Shown: in pieces, positions 1-8,919 of the stretch
How positions within the stretch are numbered: position 1 is the stretch's first letter
How the letters are laid out: every line of letters begins with the position of its first letter
NCBI RefSeq assembly: GCF_018069755.1
Contig: NZ_JAGQDE010000033.1
Span: 1 to 38,899 of the forward strand
Length of the DNA stretch: 38,899 bases
From: Ideonella aquatica
GTDB taxonomy: Bacteria > Pseudomonadota > Gammaproteobacteria > Burkholderiales > Burkholderiaceae_C
Reading direction: 5' to 3'
Position numbers and translations under genes: made by a program
The notes under the pieces: model-generated
Told to the model about the DNA's origin: nothing
Databases searched by the model: none
What the model saw: the letters and a program-made list of their open reading frames with translations, nothing else

Positions 1-390
1 GCCGGGGACCATTCCCCAACCCCGAAGGCTTCTCCTGCTCGCCTTCCCAGGCAAGCTCCCCCATCAACGTCAAACGCGGTGACCACCCTGCGCAGGCAGC
101 CACCGCGTCAGCGGTTTAGTTCAACGTGTTTTAGGGATCAACAGCCTGCGCCACTATTGGACCACTGCGCCCTAAGATGGCCGCCACGGGCGGCCGCAAG
201 TGTCTGTCGCATCTGTCTTTTTCCCTGGTCTGACTGGATGTTTATCCAGTATTAATTCGGGCGCGAAAACCGGCGCCTGTTACAAACCATTCTGCAGTCC
301 TGGCCTGCGTTTGCCAAGGGCGGCCCGCGGGCTCGCGCGGGGCTGACAGATCGACTCAGAACCTGAACCGGTTCAAGGCCAGTCGGGTCG
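1..390. other. Non-coding left edge before nirN
   Basis: I see no convincing gene here. The stretch contains a perfect 7-bp hairpin (GGCCGCC, loop ACG, GGCGGCC) at 179-195 and an 18-bp palindrome with 7-bp arms (ACTGGAT, gttt, ATCCAGT) at 233-250. The second matches the general CTG-N10-CAG form of a LexA site, but the core differs from CTGT/ACAG and no SOS gene start is visible. A gene lying outside the window may use it. The right end holds the FNR-type box of nirN. Confidence 0.5.
363..376 (+). promoter_or_regulatory. FNR/DNR-type box before nirN
   Basis: CTGAACCGGTTCAA is a near-perfect copy of the 14-bp box found before napA and norC. A -10-like TAGAGT lies at 399-404, 22 bp after the box, which is the spacing of a class II FNR promoter with the site centred near -41.5. 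Transcription would then begin at about 411-412, essentially on the ATG at 412. Confidence 0.75.
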
Positions 391-411
391 GTGATGCCTA
401 GAGTCCGCGGC

Positions 412-2019
412 ATGAGCCCATCAACACTGTTGGCCCGGCTTGGCCTGGCCCTGATTGGCGCGCTGCTGGCGCCCCTGGTGCTGGCGCAGGCGCTGCCCGA
501 CGCCGCGGCCTTGTTTCGTCAGCACTGCGCCAGTTGCCACGGCGAGCAGCGCACCGGCGGCATGGGCCCGGCCCTGTTGCCTGAGAGCCTGGAGCGCCTG
601 CGTCCGGCCGAGGCGCAGCGCACCATCGCGCAGGGCCGCGTGGCCACGCAGATGCCGGGCTTTGGCTCGCAGCTGTCGGCCGATGAGATCGCGGCGCTGG
701 CGCAGTGGGTCTACCAGCCGGTGCTGCAGGCGCCGCGCTGGGCCGAGGCCGACATCCGCGCCTCGCGCGTGGCGCTGGCCGGTGCCGATGCGCTGCCGGC
801 GCGGCCGCTGTGGCAGGCCGATCCGATGAACCTGTTCGTGGTGGTGGAAGGGGGCGATCACCATGTGTCGCTGGTCGATGGCGACCGCTTCGAGGTGATC
901 CACCGCTTTGCCAGCCGCTATGCGCTGCATGGCGGGCCGAAGTTCACGCCCGAGGGGCGTTATGTGTTCCTCGGCTCGCGCGATGGCTGGATCACCAAGT
1001 TCGACCTGTGGAACCTGGCAGTGGTGGCCGAGGTGCGGGCGGGGCTGAACATGCGCAACATCGCGGTCAGCGGTGACGGGCGCTATGTGATGGCGGCCAA
1101 CTACCTGCCGCGCACACTGGCGCTGTTCGATGCCGACCTGAACCTGGTGCGTACCTATGACGCCAGCACGCTCGATGGCAAGGCGGCCAGCCGTGTCTCG
1201 GCGGTGTACGACGCGGCGCCTCGGCGCAGCTTCATCGTCGCGCTGAAGGACCTGCCCGAACTGTGGGAGATCTCCTACGACCCGCAGGCCGCGCCCATCC
1301 ACGATGGCCTGGTGCACGACTACCAGATGGGCGAGGCGATCGCCAAGCCGGGCTTCCTGGGCGTGCGCCGCACACCGCTGGACGAGCCGCTGGACGACTT
1401 CTTCTTCGACCAGGGCTACCGCCATGTGCTGGGGGCTACACGGCCGAAGGCCGTTCCCACATCCGGGCCCAGGACCGAGGCCGGCGCGGCCACCGCGCAG
1501 GTGGTGAACCTGGACATCCGCCGCAAGGTGGCCGACCTGCCGCTGGCCGGCATGCCGCACCTGGGCTCGGGCATCACCTGGGCCTGGAAGAACACCACCG
1601 TGCTGGCCAGCCCCAACCTCAAGGGCAACGGCGTCGATGTGATCGACATGGCCACCTGGAAGCCGGTGGCCACGATCACCACGCCGGGCCCGGGCTTCTT
1701 CATGCGCAGCCACGAACGCAGCCGCTACGCCTGGACCGATTCGATGATGAGCCCCACGGCCAAGGACACGCTCACGCTGATCGACAAGGCCACCCTGCAG
1801 CCGGTGGCCACGGTGCGCGAGCCGGGCCGCACGCTGGCGCACATCGAGTTCACCAAGGATGGCCGCTACGCGCTGGCCAGCCTGTGGGAGATGGACGGCG
1901 CGCTGATCATTTATGACGCCACCACGCTCAAAGAGATCAAGCGCCTGCCCATGAGCAAGCCAGTGGGCAAGTACAACGTGTGGAACAAGATCAGCCGCAG
2001 CGAAGGCACCTCGCACTGA
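412..2019 (+). CDS. nirN: NirN-type cytochrome c / d1-domain protein
   Basis: This is a secreted 535-aa protein. A signal peptide (about 1-27) precedes a small cytochrome c domain with CASCH at residues 39-43 and a possible Met ligand at M81. The rest is an eight-bladed d1-type propeller that ends in the family's KPVGKYNVWNKI motif. GGDHH (about 147-151) and GMPHLGSG carry the histidines expected near heme d1. NirN dehydrogenates the d1 precursor in the periplasm during maturation of nitrite reductase NirS. The N-terminal cytochrome domain distinguishes it from NirF, and the propeller lacks NirS-type sequence around the conserved blades. In-frame starts also exist at GTG 391 and ATG 394; I prefer ATG 412 because the signal peptide begins there and the predicted transcription start is at 411-412. 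About 15-18 extra residues near 343-360 may come from a REP-like insertion. No nirS or other nir gene is in view. Confidence 0.86.
   Translation: MSPSTLLARLGLALIGALLAPLVLAQALPDAAALFRQHCASCHGEQRTGGMGPALLPESLERLRPAEAQRTIAQGRVATQMPGFGSQLSADEIAALAQWVYQPVLQAPRWAEADIRASRVALAGADALPARPLWQADPMNLFVVVEGGDHHVSLVDGDRFEVIHRFASRYALHGGPKFTPEGRYVFLGSRDGWITKFDLWNLAVVAEVRAGLNMRNIAVSGDGRYVMAANYLPRTLALFDADLNLVRTYDASTLDGKAASRVSAVYDAAPRRSFIVALKDLPELWEISYDPQAAPIHDGLVHDYQMGEAIAKPGFLGVRRTPLDEPLDDFFFDQGYRHVLGATRPKAVPTSGPRTEAGAATAQVVNLDIRRKVADLPLAGMPHLGSGITWAWKNTTVLASPNLKGNGVDVIDMATWKPVATITTPGPGFFMRSHERSRYAWTDSMMSPTAKDTLTLIDKATLQPVATVREPGRTLAHIEFTKDGRYALASLWEMDGALIIYDATTLKEIKRLPMSKPVGKYNVWNKISRSEGTSH
1436..1462 (+). repeat. 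REP-like palindrome inside nirN
   Basis: ACGGCC-GAA-GGCCGT (1440-1454) is followed by TCCCAC. On the reverse strand this reads GTGGGAACGGCC-TTC-GGCCGT, like the larger hairpin near nifE (38698-38724) and like REP elements of other proteobacteria. It stays in frame and encodes a proline/alanine-rich loop between two propeller strands. Confidence 0.4.
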
Positions 2020-2082
2020 GCGACCCGGGCCGGCCGGCGCAGCGACAGCCCAGGACATAAGCTGTATTCAATATGTAGGTTC

Positions 2083-2096
2083 TTGACAATCGTCAA
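2083..2096 (+). promoter_or_regulatory. FNR/DNR-type box before napD
   Basis: TTGAC-AATC-GTCAA is a perfect inverted repeat. A weak -10-like CACAGT (2119-2124) follows at 22 bp, placing the start of transcription near 2131, about 28 nt before the napD ATG. It probably drives the nap operon. Confidence 0.75.
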
Positions 2097-2158
2097 GGCA
2101 CGCTGGCGGCCGTCGGCGCACAGTGCAGCCTCAGAGACCCGACACTGAGGAGACCCGC

Positions 2159-2485
2159 ATGAGCATCCTGGGCACGGTGGTGCGCACGCGCCCCGAGCAC
2201 GCCGCCCCGGTGGCACAGCGCCTGGCCGGCCTGCCCGGCGTGGACCTGGCGCTGAACCCGGGCGACGGCCGCCTGGTGGCGGTGATCGAAGACGCATGGG
2301 CCGATGGCCGCCCCGTCAGCGCTGCCGCCACGCTGGCGCAGGTGGCCCAGTGGCCTGAGGTGATGGGCACCTCGCTGGTCTACGAGTACTCGGGCCCCGA
2401 CGCCCCGGCGCCCGAAGGCAGCGACGCCATGGACTACCGCGCCTGGCGCGACAGCCTGTCGCCGGTGCCCCGCACGCCGACTTGA
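2159..2485 (+). CDS. napD: NapD, NapA maturation chaperone
   Basis: NapD is a small cytoplasmic chaperone that binds the Tat signal peptide of NapA and holds back export until the molybdenum cofactor is loaded. The 108-aa product starts SILGTVVRTRPE, as NapD proteins do, and has the expected alternating beta/alpha ferredoxin-like pattern with the conserved VIEDA segment in the middle. ATG 2159 is preceded by GAGGAG at good spacing, whereas an upstream in-frame start at 2123 has none. It is the first gene of napDAGHBC. Its stop codon (2483-2485) lies inside the next FNR-type box, so napA can also be transcribed separately from napD. Confidence 0.9.
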   Translation: MSILGTVVRTRPEHAAPVAQRLAGLPGVDLALNPGDGRLVAVIEDAWADGRPVSAAATLAQVAQWPEVMGTSLVYEYSGPDAPAPEGSDAMDYRAWRDSLSPVPRTPT

Positions 2486-2495
2486 ACCGGTTCAA
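2482..2495 (+). promoter_or_regulatory. FNR/DNR-type box before napA
   Basis: TTGAACCGGTTCAA is a perfect palindrome (CTTGAACCGGTTCAAG at 2481-2496) overlapping the napD stop codon. TAGTCT at 2518-2523 stands at the same 22-bp spacing seen at the other boxes. It predicts a transcript with a leader of about 67 nt before napA. Confidence 0.75.
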
Positions 2496-2596
2496 GGACA
2501 GCCCCAGGGTTGTTCCCTAGTCTCGACCCTGAACCCCTTTTCCCCTTCCCCGTGATGCCCACCGCGCCCCGCGCGGCCCCGGCAGGAGACCTCACC

Positions 2597-5146
2597 ATGC
2601 AAGCCAACCGCCGTGATTTCCTGAAGTCCCAGGCTCTTGCCGCCAGCGCCGCTGCGGCCGGCATTCCCCTCGTCGCCGAGGCCGCGCCGCCCCCCGACAA
2701 GGCCGCCGCCGCCACCGGCGTGCGCTGGGACAAGGCGCCCTGCCGCTTCTGCGGCACCGGCTGCTCGGTGATGGTGGGCGTGCAGGACGGCCGCGTGGTG
2801 GCCACCCAGGGCGACCCGGAAGCCCCGGTCAACCGCGGGCTGAACTGCATCAAGGGCTACTTCCTGTCCAAGATCATGTACGGCAAGGACCGGCTGCAGA
2901 CGCCGTTGCTGCGCAAGAAGAACGGCGTCTACGACAAGGACGGCGAGTTCACGCCCGTCAGCTGGGACGAGGCCTTCGACACCATGGCCGCCAAGTGGAA
3001 GGAGGCCATCAAGGCCGAGGGCCCGAACGCGGTGGCGATGTTCGGCTCGGGCCAGTGGACGATCTGGGAAGGCTATGCCGCCAGCAAGCTGTGGAAGGCG
3101 GGCTTTCGCACCAACAACATCGACCCCAACGCCCGCCACTGCATGGCCAGCGCGGTGACCGGCTTCATGCGCACCTTCGGCATCGACGAGCCGATGGGCT
3201 GCTACGACGACATCGAGCAGGCCGACGCCTTCGTGCTGTGGGGCAGCAACATGGCCGAGATGCACCCCATCCTGTGGAGCCGCATCACCGACCGCCGGCT
3301 GTCGGCGCCGCACGTCAAGGTCGCCGTGCTGTCCACCTTCGAGCACCGCAGCTTCGACCTGGCCGACAGCGGCATGATCTTCACGCCGCAGACCGACCTG
3401 GCCATCCTCAACTTCATCGCCCACTACATCATCACGAACAAGAAGGTGAACACCGAGTTCGTGAAGAAGAACGTCAACTTCAAGAAGGGCGCCACCGACA
3501 TCGGCTACGGCCTGCGCCCGGTCCACCCGCTGGAGAAGGACGCCACCGCCAACGGCTACCCCGGCGCCGACGGCAAGCCCAAGGGCAGCCCGAACGACGC
3601 TACGCCGATCAGCTTCGAGGACTACGCCAGGTTCGTCAGCGAGTACACCGCCGAGAAGGTCAGTGCGCTGTCGGGCGTGCCCGTCAAGCAGCTGGAGGAA
3701 CTGGCCAAGCTCTACGCCGACCCGAAGGTCAAGCTGGTGTCGTTCTGGACCATGGGCTTCAACCAGCACACGCGCGGCACCTGGGCCAACAACATGGTCT
3801 ACAACATCCACCTGCTGACCGGCAAGATCAGCACGCCGGGCTCGGGCCCGTTCAGCCTGACTGGCCAGCCCAGCGCCTGCGGCACCGCCCGCGAAGTGGG
3901 CACCTTCGCGCACCGCCTGCCGGCCGACATGGTGGTCACCAACCCCGAGCACCGCCACCACACCGAGGAGATCTGGGGCGTGCCGGAAGGCACCATCCCC
4001 GACAAGATCGGTCTGCACGCCGTGGCCCAGAGCCGCGCACTGAAGGACGGCAAGGTCCGCTGCTACTGGACCAGCACCACCAACAACATGCAGGCCGGCC
4101 CCAACATCAACGGCGAGATCCTGCCGGGCTGGCGCAACCCGAAGGCCTTCGTGGTGGTCAGCGACCCCTACCCCACCGTCAGCGCCATGGCCGCTGATCT
4201 GGTGCTGCCCGCGGCCATGTGGGTGGAGAAGGAAGGCGCCTTCGGCAACGCCGAGCGCCGCACCCAGTTCTGGCGCCAGCAGGTGGCCGCACCGGGCCAG
4301 GCGCGCTCGGACCTGTGGCAGATGATGGAGTTCAGCAAGCGCTTCAAGATCGAGGAGGTCTGGCCGGCGGAGCTGATCGCCAAGATGCCGTCGGTCAAGG
4401 GCAAGACGCTGTTCGACGTGCTATTCAAGAACGGCAAGGTCAACAAGTACCCGGTGGCCGACCTGGGCAAGGTCAACGGCAAGTACATCGCCGGCTACAA
4501 GAACGCCGAGTCCGAGGCCTTCGGCTTCTATGTGCAGAAGGGCCTGTTCGAGGAATACGCCGAATTCGGCCGTGGCCACGGCCACGACCTGGCGGCCTTT
4601 GATGTGTACCACGAGGCCCGCGGCCTGCGCTGGCCGGTGGTGGGCGGCAAGGAAACGCTGTGGCGCTTCCGCGAGGGCTACGACCCCTACGTCAAGGCCG
4701 GCGAGGGCATCAAGTTCTACGGCCACAAGGACGGCAAGGCCAACATCTTCGCCCTGCCCTACCAGCCCGCCGCCGAGTCGCCCGACAAGGACTTCGATCT
4801 GTGGCTGTGCACCGGCCGCGTGCTCGAGCACTGGCATACCGGCAGCATGACGCGCCGCGTGGCCGAACTGCACCGCGCGGTGCCCGAGGCCGTGGTCTTC
4901 ATGCACCCCGATGACGCCCAGGCGCGCGGCATCCAGCGCGGCATGCAGGTCAAGGTGGCCTCGCGCCGTGGCGAGATCACGCTGGCGGTCGAGACCAAGG
5001 GCCGCAACAAGGTGCCGCGCGGCCTGGTCTTCGTACCCTTCTTCGACGAGGGCCGGCTGGTCAACAAGCTGACGCTGGACGCCACCTGCCCGATCTCCAA
5101 GGAGACCGACTTCAAGAAGTGCGCCGTCAAGGTGGTGCGCGCCTGA
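2597..5146 (+). CDS. napA: Periplasmic nitrate reductase catalytic subunit NapA
   Basis: NapA reduces nitrate to nitrite in the periplasm at a bis-MGD molybdenum centre. The 849-aa protein begins with a twin-arginine signal (NRRDFLK at residues 4-10). Four cysteines (49, 52, 56 and 84) bind the [4Fe-4S] cluster, and Cys182 in NARHCMAS is the predicted Mo ligand. The C-terminal dinucleotide-binding domain begins around [18 protein letters not shown]. Length and motifs are those of full NapA enzymes. ATG 2597 follows AGGAGA; the reading frame runs upstream to 2510 without a signal-like start. The gene lies between napD and napGHBC, the layout of a NapGH-linked quinol pathway. Confidence 0.97.
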   Translation: MQANRRDFLKSQALAASAAAAGIPLVAEAAPPPDKAAAATGVRWDKAPCRFCGTGCSVMVGVQDGRVVATQGDPEAPVNRGLNCIKGYFLSKIMYGKDRLQTPLLRKKNGVYDKDGEFTPVSWDEAFDTMAAKWKEAIKAEGPNAVAMFGSGQWTIWEGYAASKLWKAGFRTNNIDPNARHCMASAVTGFMRTFGIDEPMGCYDDIEQADAFVLWGSNMAEMHPILWSRITDRRLSAPHVKVAVLSTFEHRSFDLADSGMIFTPQTDLAILNFIAHYIITNKKVNTEFVKKNVNFKKGATDIGYGLRPVHPLEKDATANGYPGADGKPKGSPNDATPISFEDYARFVSEYTAEKVSALSGVPVKQLEELAKLYADPKVKLVSFWTMGFNQHTRGTWANNMVYNIHLLTGKISTPGSGPFSLTGQPSACGTAREVGTFAHRLPADMVVTNPEHRHHTEEIWGVPEGTIPDKIGLHAVAQSRALKDGKVRCYWTSTTNNMQAGPNINGEILPGWRNPKAFVVVSDPYPTVSAMAADLVLPAAMWVEKEGAFGNAERRTQFWRQQVAAPGQARSDLWQMMEFSKRFKIEEVWPAELIAKMPSVKGKTLFDVLFKNGKVNKYPVADLGKVNGKYIAGYKNAESEAFGFYVQKGLFEEYAEFGRGHGHDLAAFDVYHEARGLRWPVVGGKETLWRFREGYDPYVKAGEGIKFYGHKDGKANIFALPYQPAAESPDKDFDLWLCTGRVLEHWHTGSMTRRVAELHRAVPEAVVFMHPDDAQARGIQRGMQVKVASRRGEITLAVETKGRNKVPRGLVFVPFFDEGRLVNKLTLDATCPISKETDFKKCAVKVVRA

Positions 5147-5181
5147 GGCCTGAGCTGATGCGAGTCGAAGCGTTTTCGCGC

Positions 5182-5230
5182 GCCCGGCGCCGGGCCGCCC
5201 CAAGGCGGGCGCGATCCCCCCGGGGGATCG
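5182..5230. repeat. Double palindrome between napA and napG
   Basis: The 114-bp gap holds the perfect palindrome GCCCGGCGCCGGGC (5182-5195) and a perfect 9-bp inverted repeat CGATCCCCC-c-GGGGGATCG (5212-5230). No T-run follows, so a rho-independent terminator is unlikely. A REP-like extragenic element that attenuates or protects the upstream mRNA is more plausible. Confidence 0.6.
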
Positions 5231-5260
5231 ACCGGCGTACCTGCTGGGCGAGGGGCTGAC

Positions 5261-6055
5261 ATGAACCGTCGCGAACTGATGCAAGGCGCTGCCAGCGCCG
5301 CCACCGCCGGCCTGATCGCTGGCGGCGCGGCCCTGGCCGGCCGCCCGGCACTGGCCCGACCGGCCCAGGCGCTGCGCCCACCCGGTGCGCTCGACGACGA
5401 GCGCTTCCTGGCCGCCTGCGTGCGCTGCGGCCTGTGCGTGCGCGACTGTCCGCCCCAGAACCTGAAGCTCAGCCAGTGGGGCGCCGGCCTGGCCGCCGAC
5501 GTGGCCATCGGCACGCCCTACTTCGTGGCGCGCGAGATCCCCTGCGAGATGTGCGAGGCCGTGCCCTGCGTCAAGGCCTGCCCCACCGGGGCGCTCGACC
5601 CGGCGCTCACCGACATCGCCCAGGCCCGCATGGGCACCGCGGTGCTGATCGACCAGGAGAACTGCCTGAACTTCCTGGGCCTGCGCTGCGATGTCTGCTA
5701 CCGCGTGTGCCCGCTGATCGACCAGGCCATCTCGCTGGTCAAGGTCAGCAACCCGCGCTCCGACCGCCACGCCATGCTCCTGCCCACGGTCAACGCCGAG
5801 CAGTGCACCGGCTGCGGCAAGTGCGAGAAGAGCTGCGTGCTGGAGCAGGCCGCGATCAAGGTGCTGCCCACCCAGCTGGCCCGCGGCGAACTGGGCCACC
5901 ACTACCGCAAAGGGTGGGATGCCGCCAACCGCGCCGGCCGCCCGCAGTTTGATGCCCCCGTGCAGCGGCTGCCCGAGCACCCGGTGCCCGGTGACCTGAA
6001 CCCGTTGCGCTCGGGCGCAGCGCCCTATGCCAGCGCTTCGGAGGCCGCGAAGTGA
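5261..6055 (+). CDS. napG: NapG, periplasmic ferredoxin-type quinol dehydrogenase subunit
   Basis: NapG carries electrons from the membrane protein NapH toward NapC/NapB/NapA. The 264-aa protein has an N-terminal Tat-like signal (MNRREL followed by an Ala-rich hydrophobic stretch). Four [4Fe-4S] motifs follow in order: [24 protein letters not shown], a [12 protein letters not shown] type and [11 protein letters not shown]. The 114-bp gap before it is filled by palindromes, unlike the tight joints that follow. The end overlaps napH by 4 bp (GTGA). Confidence 0.94.
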   Translation: MNRRELMQGAASAATAGLIAGGAALAGRPALARPAQALRPPGALDDERFLAACVRCGLCVRDCPPQNLKLSQWGAGLAADVAIGTPYFVAREIPCEMCEAVPCVKACPTGALDPALTDIAQARMGTAVLIDQENCLNFLGLRCDVCYRVCPLIDQAISLVKVSNPRSDRHAMLLPTVNAEQCTGCGKCEKSCVLEQAAIKVLPTQLARGELGHHYRKGWDAANRAGRPQFDAPVQRLPEHPVPGDLNPLRSGAAPYASASEAAK

Positions 6056-6966
6056 GCAGCACCCCGCTGTCGCCCGCCGAGTCGCGCAGCTTCGGCCTGA
6101 AGCGCAGCGCCATCGTGGCGCGCCCGGGTGCGGCCGCCGTGCACGACAAGGGCTGGCTGGCCGCGCACCGCTGGTGGCTGCTGCGCCGCCTGACCCAGCT
6201 GGCCCTGCTGGCCCTGTTCCTGGCCGGGCCGTGGCTGGGCGTGTGGATCGTCAAGGGCAACCTGGCCAGCAGCCTGACGCTGGGCGTGCTGCCGCTGACC
6301 GACCCCTTCGTGCTGGCGCAGACCCTGGCCGCGCGCCATGTGCCCGAGTTGTCGGCGCTGGTGGGTGCGGGCATCGTCATCGCCTTCTATGCGCTGGTGG
6401 GTGGCCGCACGTTCTGCGCCTGGGTCTGCCCGGTCGGCGTGGTCACCGACACCGCCGCCTGGCTGCGCCGGCGCCTGGCCATCAGCACCGGCCGCGCACC
6501 GCGTGGCACGCTGCGCCACTGGCTGCTGGGCGCGGTGCTGCTGGCCAGCGCGGTGTTCGGTCTGCCGGCCTGGGAAGCCGTCAACCCAGTCAGCATGACG
6601 CAGCGCGCACTGGTCTTTGGCGGCGGCATCGCCTGGGGCATCACCGCCGCGGTGTTCCTGTTCGACCTGCTGGTGGCGCCGCGCGGCTGGTGCGGCCATG
6701 TCTGTCCGCAGGGCGCGCTGTATGCGCTGATCGGCCAGGCCTCGCTGCTGCGCGTGTCGGCCCGCCACAGCAGCCGCTGCAATGACTGCGCCGACTGCTA
6801 CGCCGTGTGCCCGGAGCCGCAGGTCATCCCGATCGCGCTGAAGGGCAAGGGCGGCGCCTCGCCCGTGATCCTGGACGCCGCCTGCACCAATTGCGGCCGC
6901 TGCATCGATGTCTGCGGCCCCGACGTCTTCACCCTGACCCACCGATTCGACACCCGGAGATCCTGA
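6052..6966 (+). CDS. napH: NapH, membrane polyferredoxin quinol dehydrogenase
   Basis: NapH is an inner-membrane iron-sulfur protein that, with NapG, takes electrons from quinol. The 304-aa sequence has about four hydrophobic spans, with two CxxxCP motifs typical of NapH/NosR-type proteins ([16 protein letters not shown]). Two C-terminal ferredoxin motifs follow ([22 protein letters not shown]). It starts with GTG at 6052, coupled to the napG stop, and its TGA overlaps the napB ATG by one base, so translation of G, H and B is probably coupled. Confidence 0.94.
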   Translation: MSSTPLSPAESRSFGLKRSAIVARPGAAAVHDKGWLAAHRWWLLRRLTQLALLALFLAGPWLGVWIVKGNLASSLTLGVLPLTDPFVLAQTLAARHVPELSALVGAGIVIAFYALVGGRTFCAWVCPVGVVTDTAAWLRRRLAISTGRAPRGTLRHWLLGAVLLASAVFGLPAWEAVNPVSMTQRALVFGGGIAWGITAAVFLFDLLVAPRGWCGHVCPQGALYALIGQASLLRVSARHSSRCNDCADCYAVCPEPQVIPIALKGKGGASPVILDAACTNCGRCIDVCGPDVFTLTHRFDTRRS

Positions 6967-7442
6967 TGAGCACGCTGTTCAACACCTTTGCCAAGTTGCT
7001 GCTGGCCGCCGGGCTCGTGTGGATGGGCGCCGACCTGGCCAGTGCCGCCGACGCGCCCGCGCCCACCGGCCCGGTCAAGCTGCAAGGCCTGCGCGGCGGC
7101 ACGCCGCTGAACCAGGACAACGCCCCCACGGCCATCAAGCAGGAGCGTGACCATGCGCCCGCGGACCGCGACTTCATGCAGCAGCCACCGCTGATCCCGC
7201 ACACCATCAGCGGCTACCAGATCACCAAGAATTTCAACAAGTGCATGGACTGCCACTCCTTCGGCAAGGCCAAGGCCAGCGGCGCCACCCGGGTGAGCGT
7301 GACGCACTTCAAGACCCGCGATGGCCAGGAACTGGACAACATCAGCCCGCGCCGCTACTTCTGCACCCAGTGCCACGTGCCGCAGACCGACGCCAAGCCG
7401 CTGGTGGAGAACACCTTCCAGCGCGCCCGCGGCATGCAGTGA
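6966..7442 (+). CDS. napB: NapB, diheme cytochrome c subunit
   Basis: NapB is the small electron-transfer subunit that passes electrons from NapC to NapA in the periplasm. The 158-aa precursor has a signal peptide ending near ASAAD and two heme-binding motifs, CMDCH and CTQCH, together with the conserved histidines of the family (for instance in PPLIPHTI and VTHF). ATG 6966 is set by the TGATG overlap with napH and the signal peptide; the longer open frame from 6807 is a shadow of napH. Confidence 0.94.
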   Translation: MSTLFNTFAKLLLAAGLVWMGADLASAADAPAPTGPVKLQGLRGGTPLNQDNAPTAIKQERDHAPADRDFMQQPPLIPHTISGYQITKNFNKCMDCHSFGKAKASGATRVSVTHFKTRDGQELDNISPRRYFCTQCHVPQTDAKPLVENTFQRARGMQ

Positions 7443-7452
7443 GGCCCACGCC

Positions 7453-8094
7453 ATGACCGACACCCCCCAAACCGGCCTGATCGCCCGCTGCTGGGCCTTC
7501 ATCAAGACGCCCGCCTTCGGCCTGCTGGCCATCGCCTTCATCGGCGGCATCATCTTCTGGGGCGGCTTCAACACCGCCATGGAGTGGACCAACCGCGAAG
7601 CCTTCTGCATCTCGTGCCACGAGATGAAGGACAACGTCTACGCCGAGTACCGCAACACCATCCACTACAACAACCGCACCGGTGTGCGCGCCACCTGCCC
7701 CGACTGCCACGTGCCCAAGGAATGGGGCCCGAAGATCGTGCGCAAGATCCAGGCGAGCAACGAGGTGCTGCACAAGATCCTGGGCAGCATCGACACGCCC
7801 GAGAAGTTCAACGCCAAGCGGGCCGAGCTGGCCGGCCATGAATGGGCGCGCATGAAGGCCAATGACAGCCAGGAATGCCGCAACTGCCACAACTTCGCCT
7901 ACATGGACTACGCCGAGCAGAACCAGCGCTCGGCCCGGCGCCACCAGGAGGCGGTCAACGCCGGCCAGACCTGCATCGACTGCCACAAGGGCATTGCCCA
8001 CACGCTGCCGGCGATCGAGCAGAACATCGGTGCGCCCAAGGAGGCGGCGGCCGAACTGCCGCCGACGGCACCTGCCGCCAGCACGGCGCGCTGA
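7453..8094 (+). CDS. napC: NapC, tetraheme cytochrome c quinol dehydrogenase
   Basis: NapC is anchored by one N-terminal helix (about residues 20-40) and moves electrons from the quinol pool to NapB. The 213-aa protein has four CXXCH motifs: CISCH (52-56), CPDCH, CRNCH and CIDCH, the NapC/NirT pattern. The start at 7453 was chosen because the membrane anchor follows directly; it lies 10 bp after napB. The cluster therefore carries both quinol routes, NapC and NapGH. Its stop is only 3 bp from the stop of the convergent gene on the other strand. Confidence 0.95.
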   Translation: MTDTPQTGLIARCWAFIKTPAFGLLAIAFIGGIIFWGGFNTAMEWTNREAFCISCHEMKDNVYAEYRNTIHYNNRTGVRATCPDCHVPKEWGPKIVRKIQASNEVLHKILGSIDTPEKFNAKRAELAGHEWARMKANDSQECRNCHNFAYMDYAEQNQRSARRHQEAVNAGQTCIDCHKGIAHTLPAIEQNIGAPKEAAAELPPTAPAASTAR

Positions 8095-8097
8095 GCA

Positions 8098-8364
8098 TCA
8101 GCGGCCGCTGTTCAGCTCGGGAATCACCACCAGCCCGAAGGCGCCATAGCTCACCACCCGGTCGTTGATGGTGGTGTACGAGGCCACGCCCAGCGTGTGG
8201 TAGGTGGACACCAGCGCCGCCAGCCCGCCCAGACCCAGCACACCAGCGATCTGGCTGCGCTCGGCGATCTCGGCCTTGAGCTTGGCACGGTGGGCATCGG
8301 CGCCCGGGTTGCTGGCCAGGGCCGCACCCAGCGCCACCAGCAGCACGATCAGGAACCGGGTCAT
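8098..8364 (-). CDS. Unrecognised 88-aa small exported or membrane protein
   Basis: I do not recognise this gene. It encodes an 88-aa protein with a hydrophobic N-terminus (TRFLIVLLVALGAAL), a charged segment (HRAKLKAEIAERSQ) and a second hydrophobic stretch (IAGVLGLGGLAALV). It ends with SYGAFGLVVIPELN. It could span the membrane twice or be secreted with one anchor. The ATG overlaps the previous stop by 4 bp, so translation is coupled with the gene before it. It is last in the dnr-napF group and may be a membrane accessory of the nitrate or NO system; that is inference from position only. Confidence 0.7.
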   Translation of the reverse strand: MTRFLIVLLVALGAALASNPGADAHRAKLKAEIAERSQIAGVLGLGGLAALVSTYHTLGVASYTTINDRVVSYGAFGLVVIPELNSGR

Positions 8365-8855
8365 CGGCCCACAGCAGCGGCCGGCGCACGCTGGAACTGG
8401 TTGGCCCGCAGCGCCGGCTGCCCGGCGTCGTTGAAATAGGCCACGGTTTCGGTCATCGACTGGCCATCGGCCGAGACGGTGTAGATCCGCGTGGAGGCCG
8501 GCTGGCCGCCCCGCGCCAGCTGCATCACGAGCACGCCCGGCGCCGGCTGCGTGAACGCGGCCGTGTCGGCCTCCAGGTTGCCGCTGACCGGCGTGGCACG
8601 ACCATCCAGCGTGCTGGTGCTGTCGGCCCGCAGCACGGTGCCGCGCGGATCGACCACCTCCACGGTGGTGGACAGCCGCTGCGGCCCAGCGTCGGCAAAG
8701 CGGATCATGACGCTGCGGGGCCGCATGGCCTCGGGGATGGGCAGGCGGGTCAGATCGACCGACCAGTGGCCCAGCAGCGGCGATGGCGCGGCCTGCTGGG
8801 CCCACGCCCCGGGCGCCAGCAGAGCCAGCGTGAGGGTCACGACGAGTTTGCGCAT
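8361..8855 (-). CDS. Unrecognised 164-aa secreted protein
   Basis: The product has a clear signal peptide (MRKLVVTLTLALLAPGAWAQ) and a mature part of about 144 aa that looks like a single beta-rich domain: GHWSVDLTRLPIPEAMRP, then alternating strands, then STRIYTVSADGQSMTET. Similar proteins are usually annotated as hypothetical; I can name no function. There is no cysteine and no heme motif in the mature part. The start was placed at the signal peptide; the frame is open further upstream to 9074. It lies 64 bp behind napF and overlaps the next gene by 4 bp. Confidence 0.75.
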   Translation of the reverse strand: MRKLVVTLTLALLAPGAWAQQAAPSPLLGHWSVDLTRLPIPEAMRPRSVMIRFADAGPQRLSTTVEVVDPRGTVLRADSTSTLDGRATPVSGNLEADTAAFTQPAPGVLVMQLARGGQPASTRIYTVSADGQSMTETVAYFNDAGQPALRANQFQRAPAAAVGR

Positions 8856-8919
8856 GCCCTGACCATGCCATGCCACGGCGGCGGCGTCCAGTCGGGCCAG
8901 CCACAGGCGGCCCAGCCGC

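Noticed and set aside
233-250. LexA (SOS) box
   Set aside because: The CTG-N10-CAG outline fits, but the core is CTGG/CCAG and no SOS gene begins nearby in the window; kept only as a palindrome note.
412-2019. Calling the first gene nirF or nirS
   Set aside because: NirF lacks the N-terminal CXXCH domain, and the propeller's conserved segments are of the NirF/NirN kind, not NirS.
421-2058. 545-aa open frame on the - strand opposite nirN
   Set aside because: High GC opens antisense frames; the sequence is rich in Arg, Gly, His and Gln with no domain, and the + strand gene is certain.
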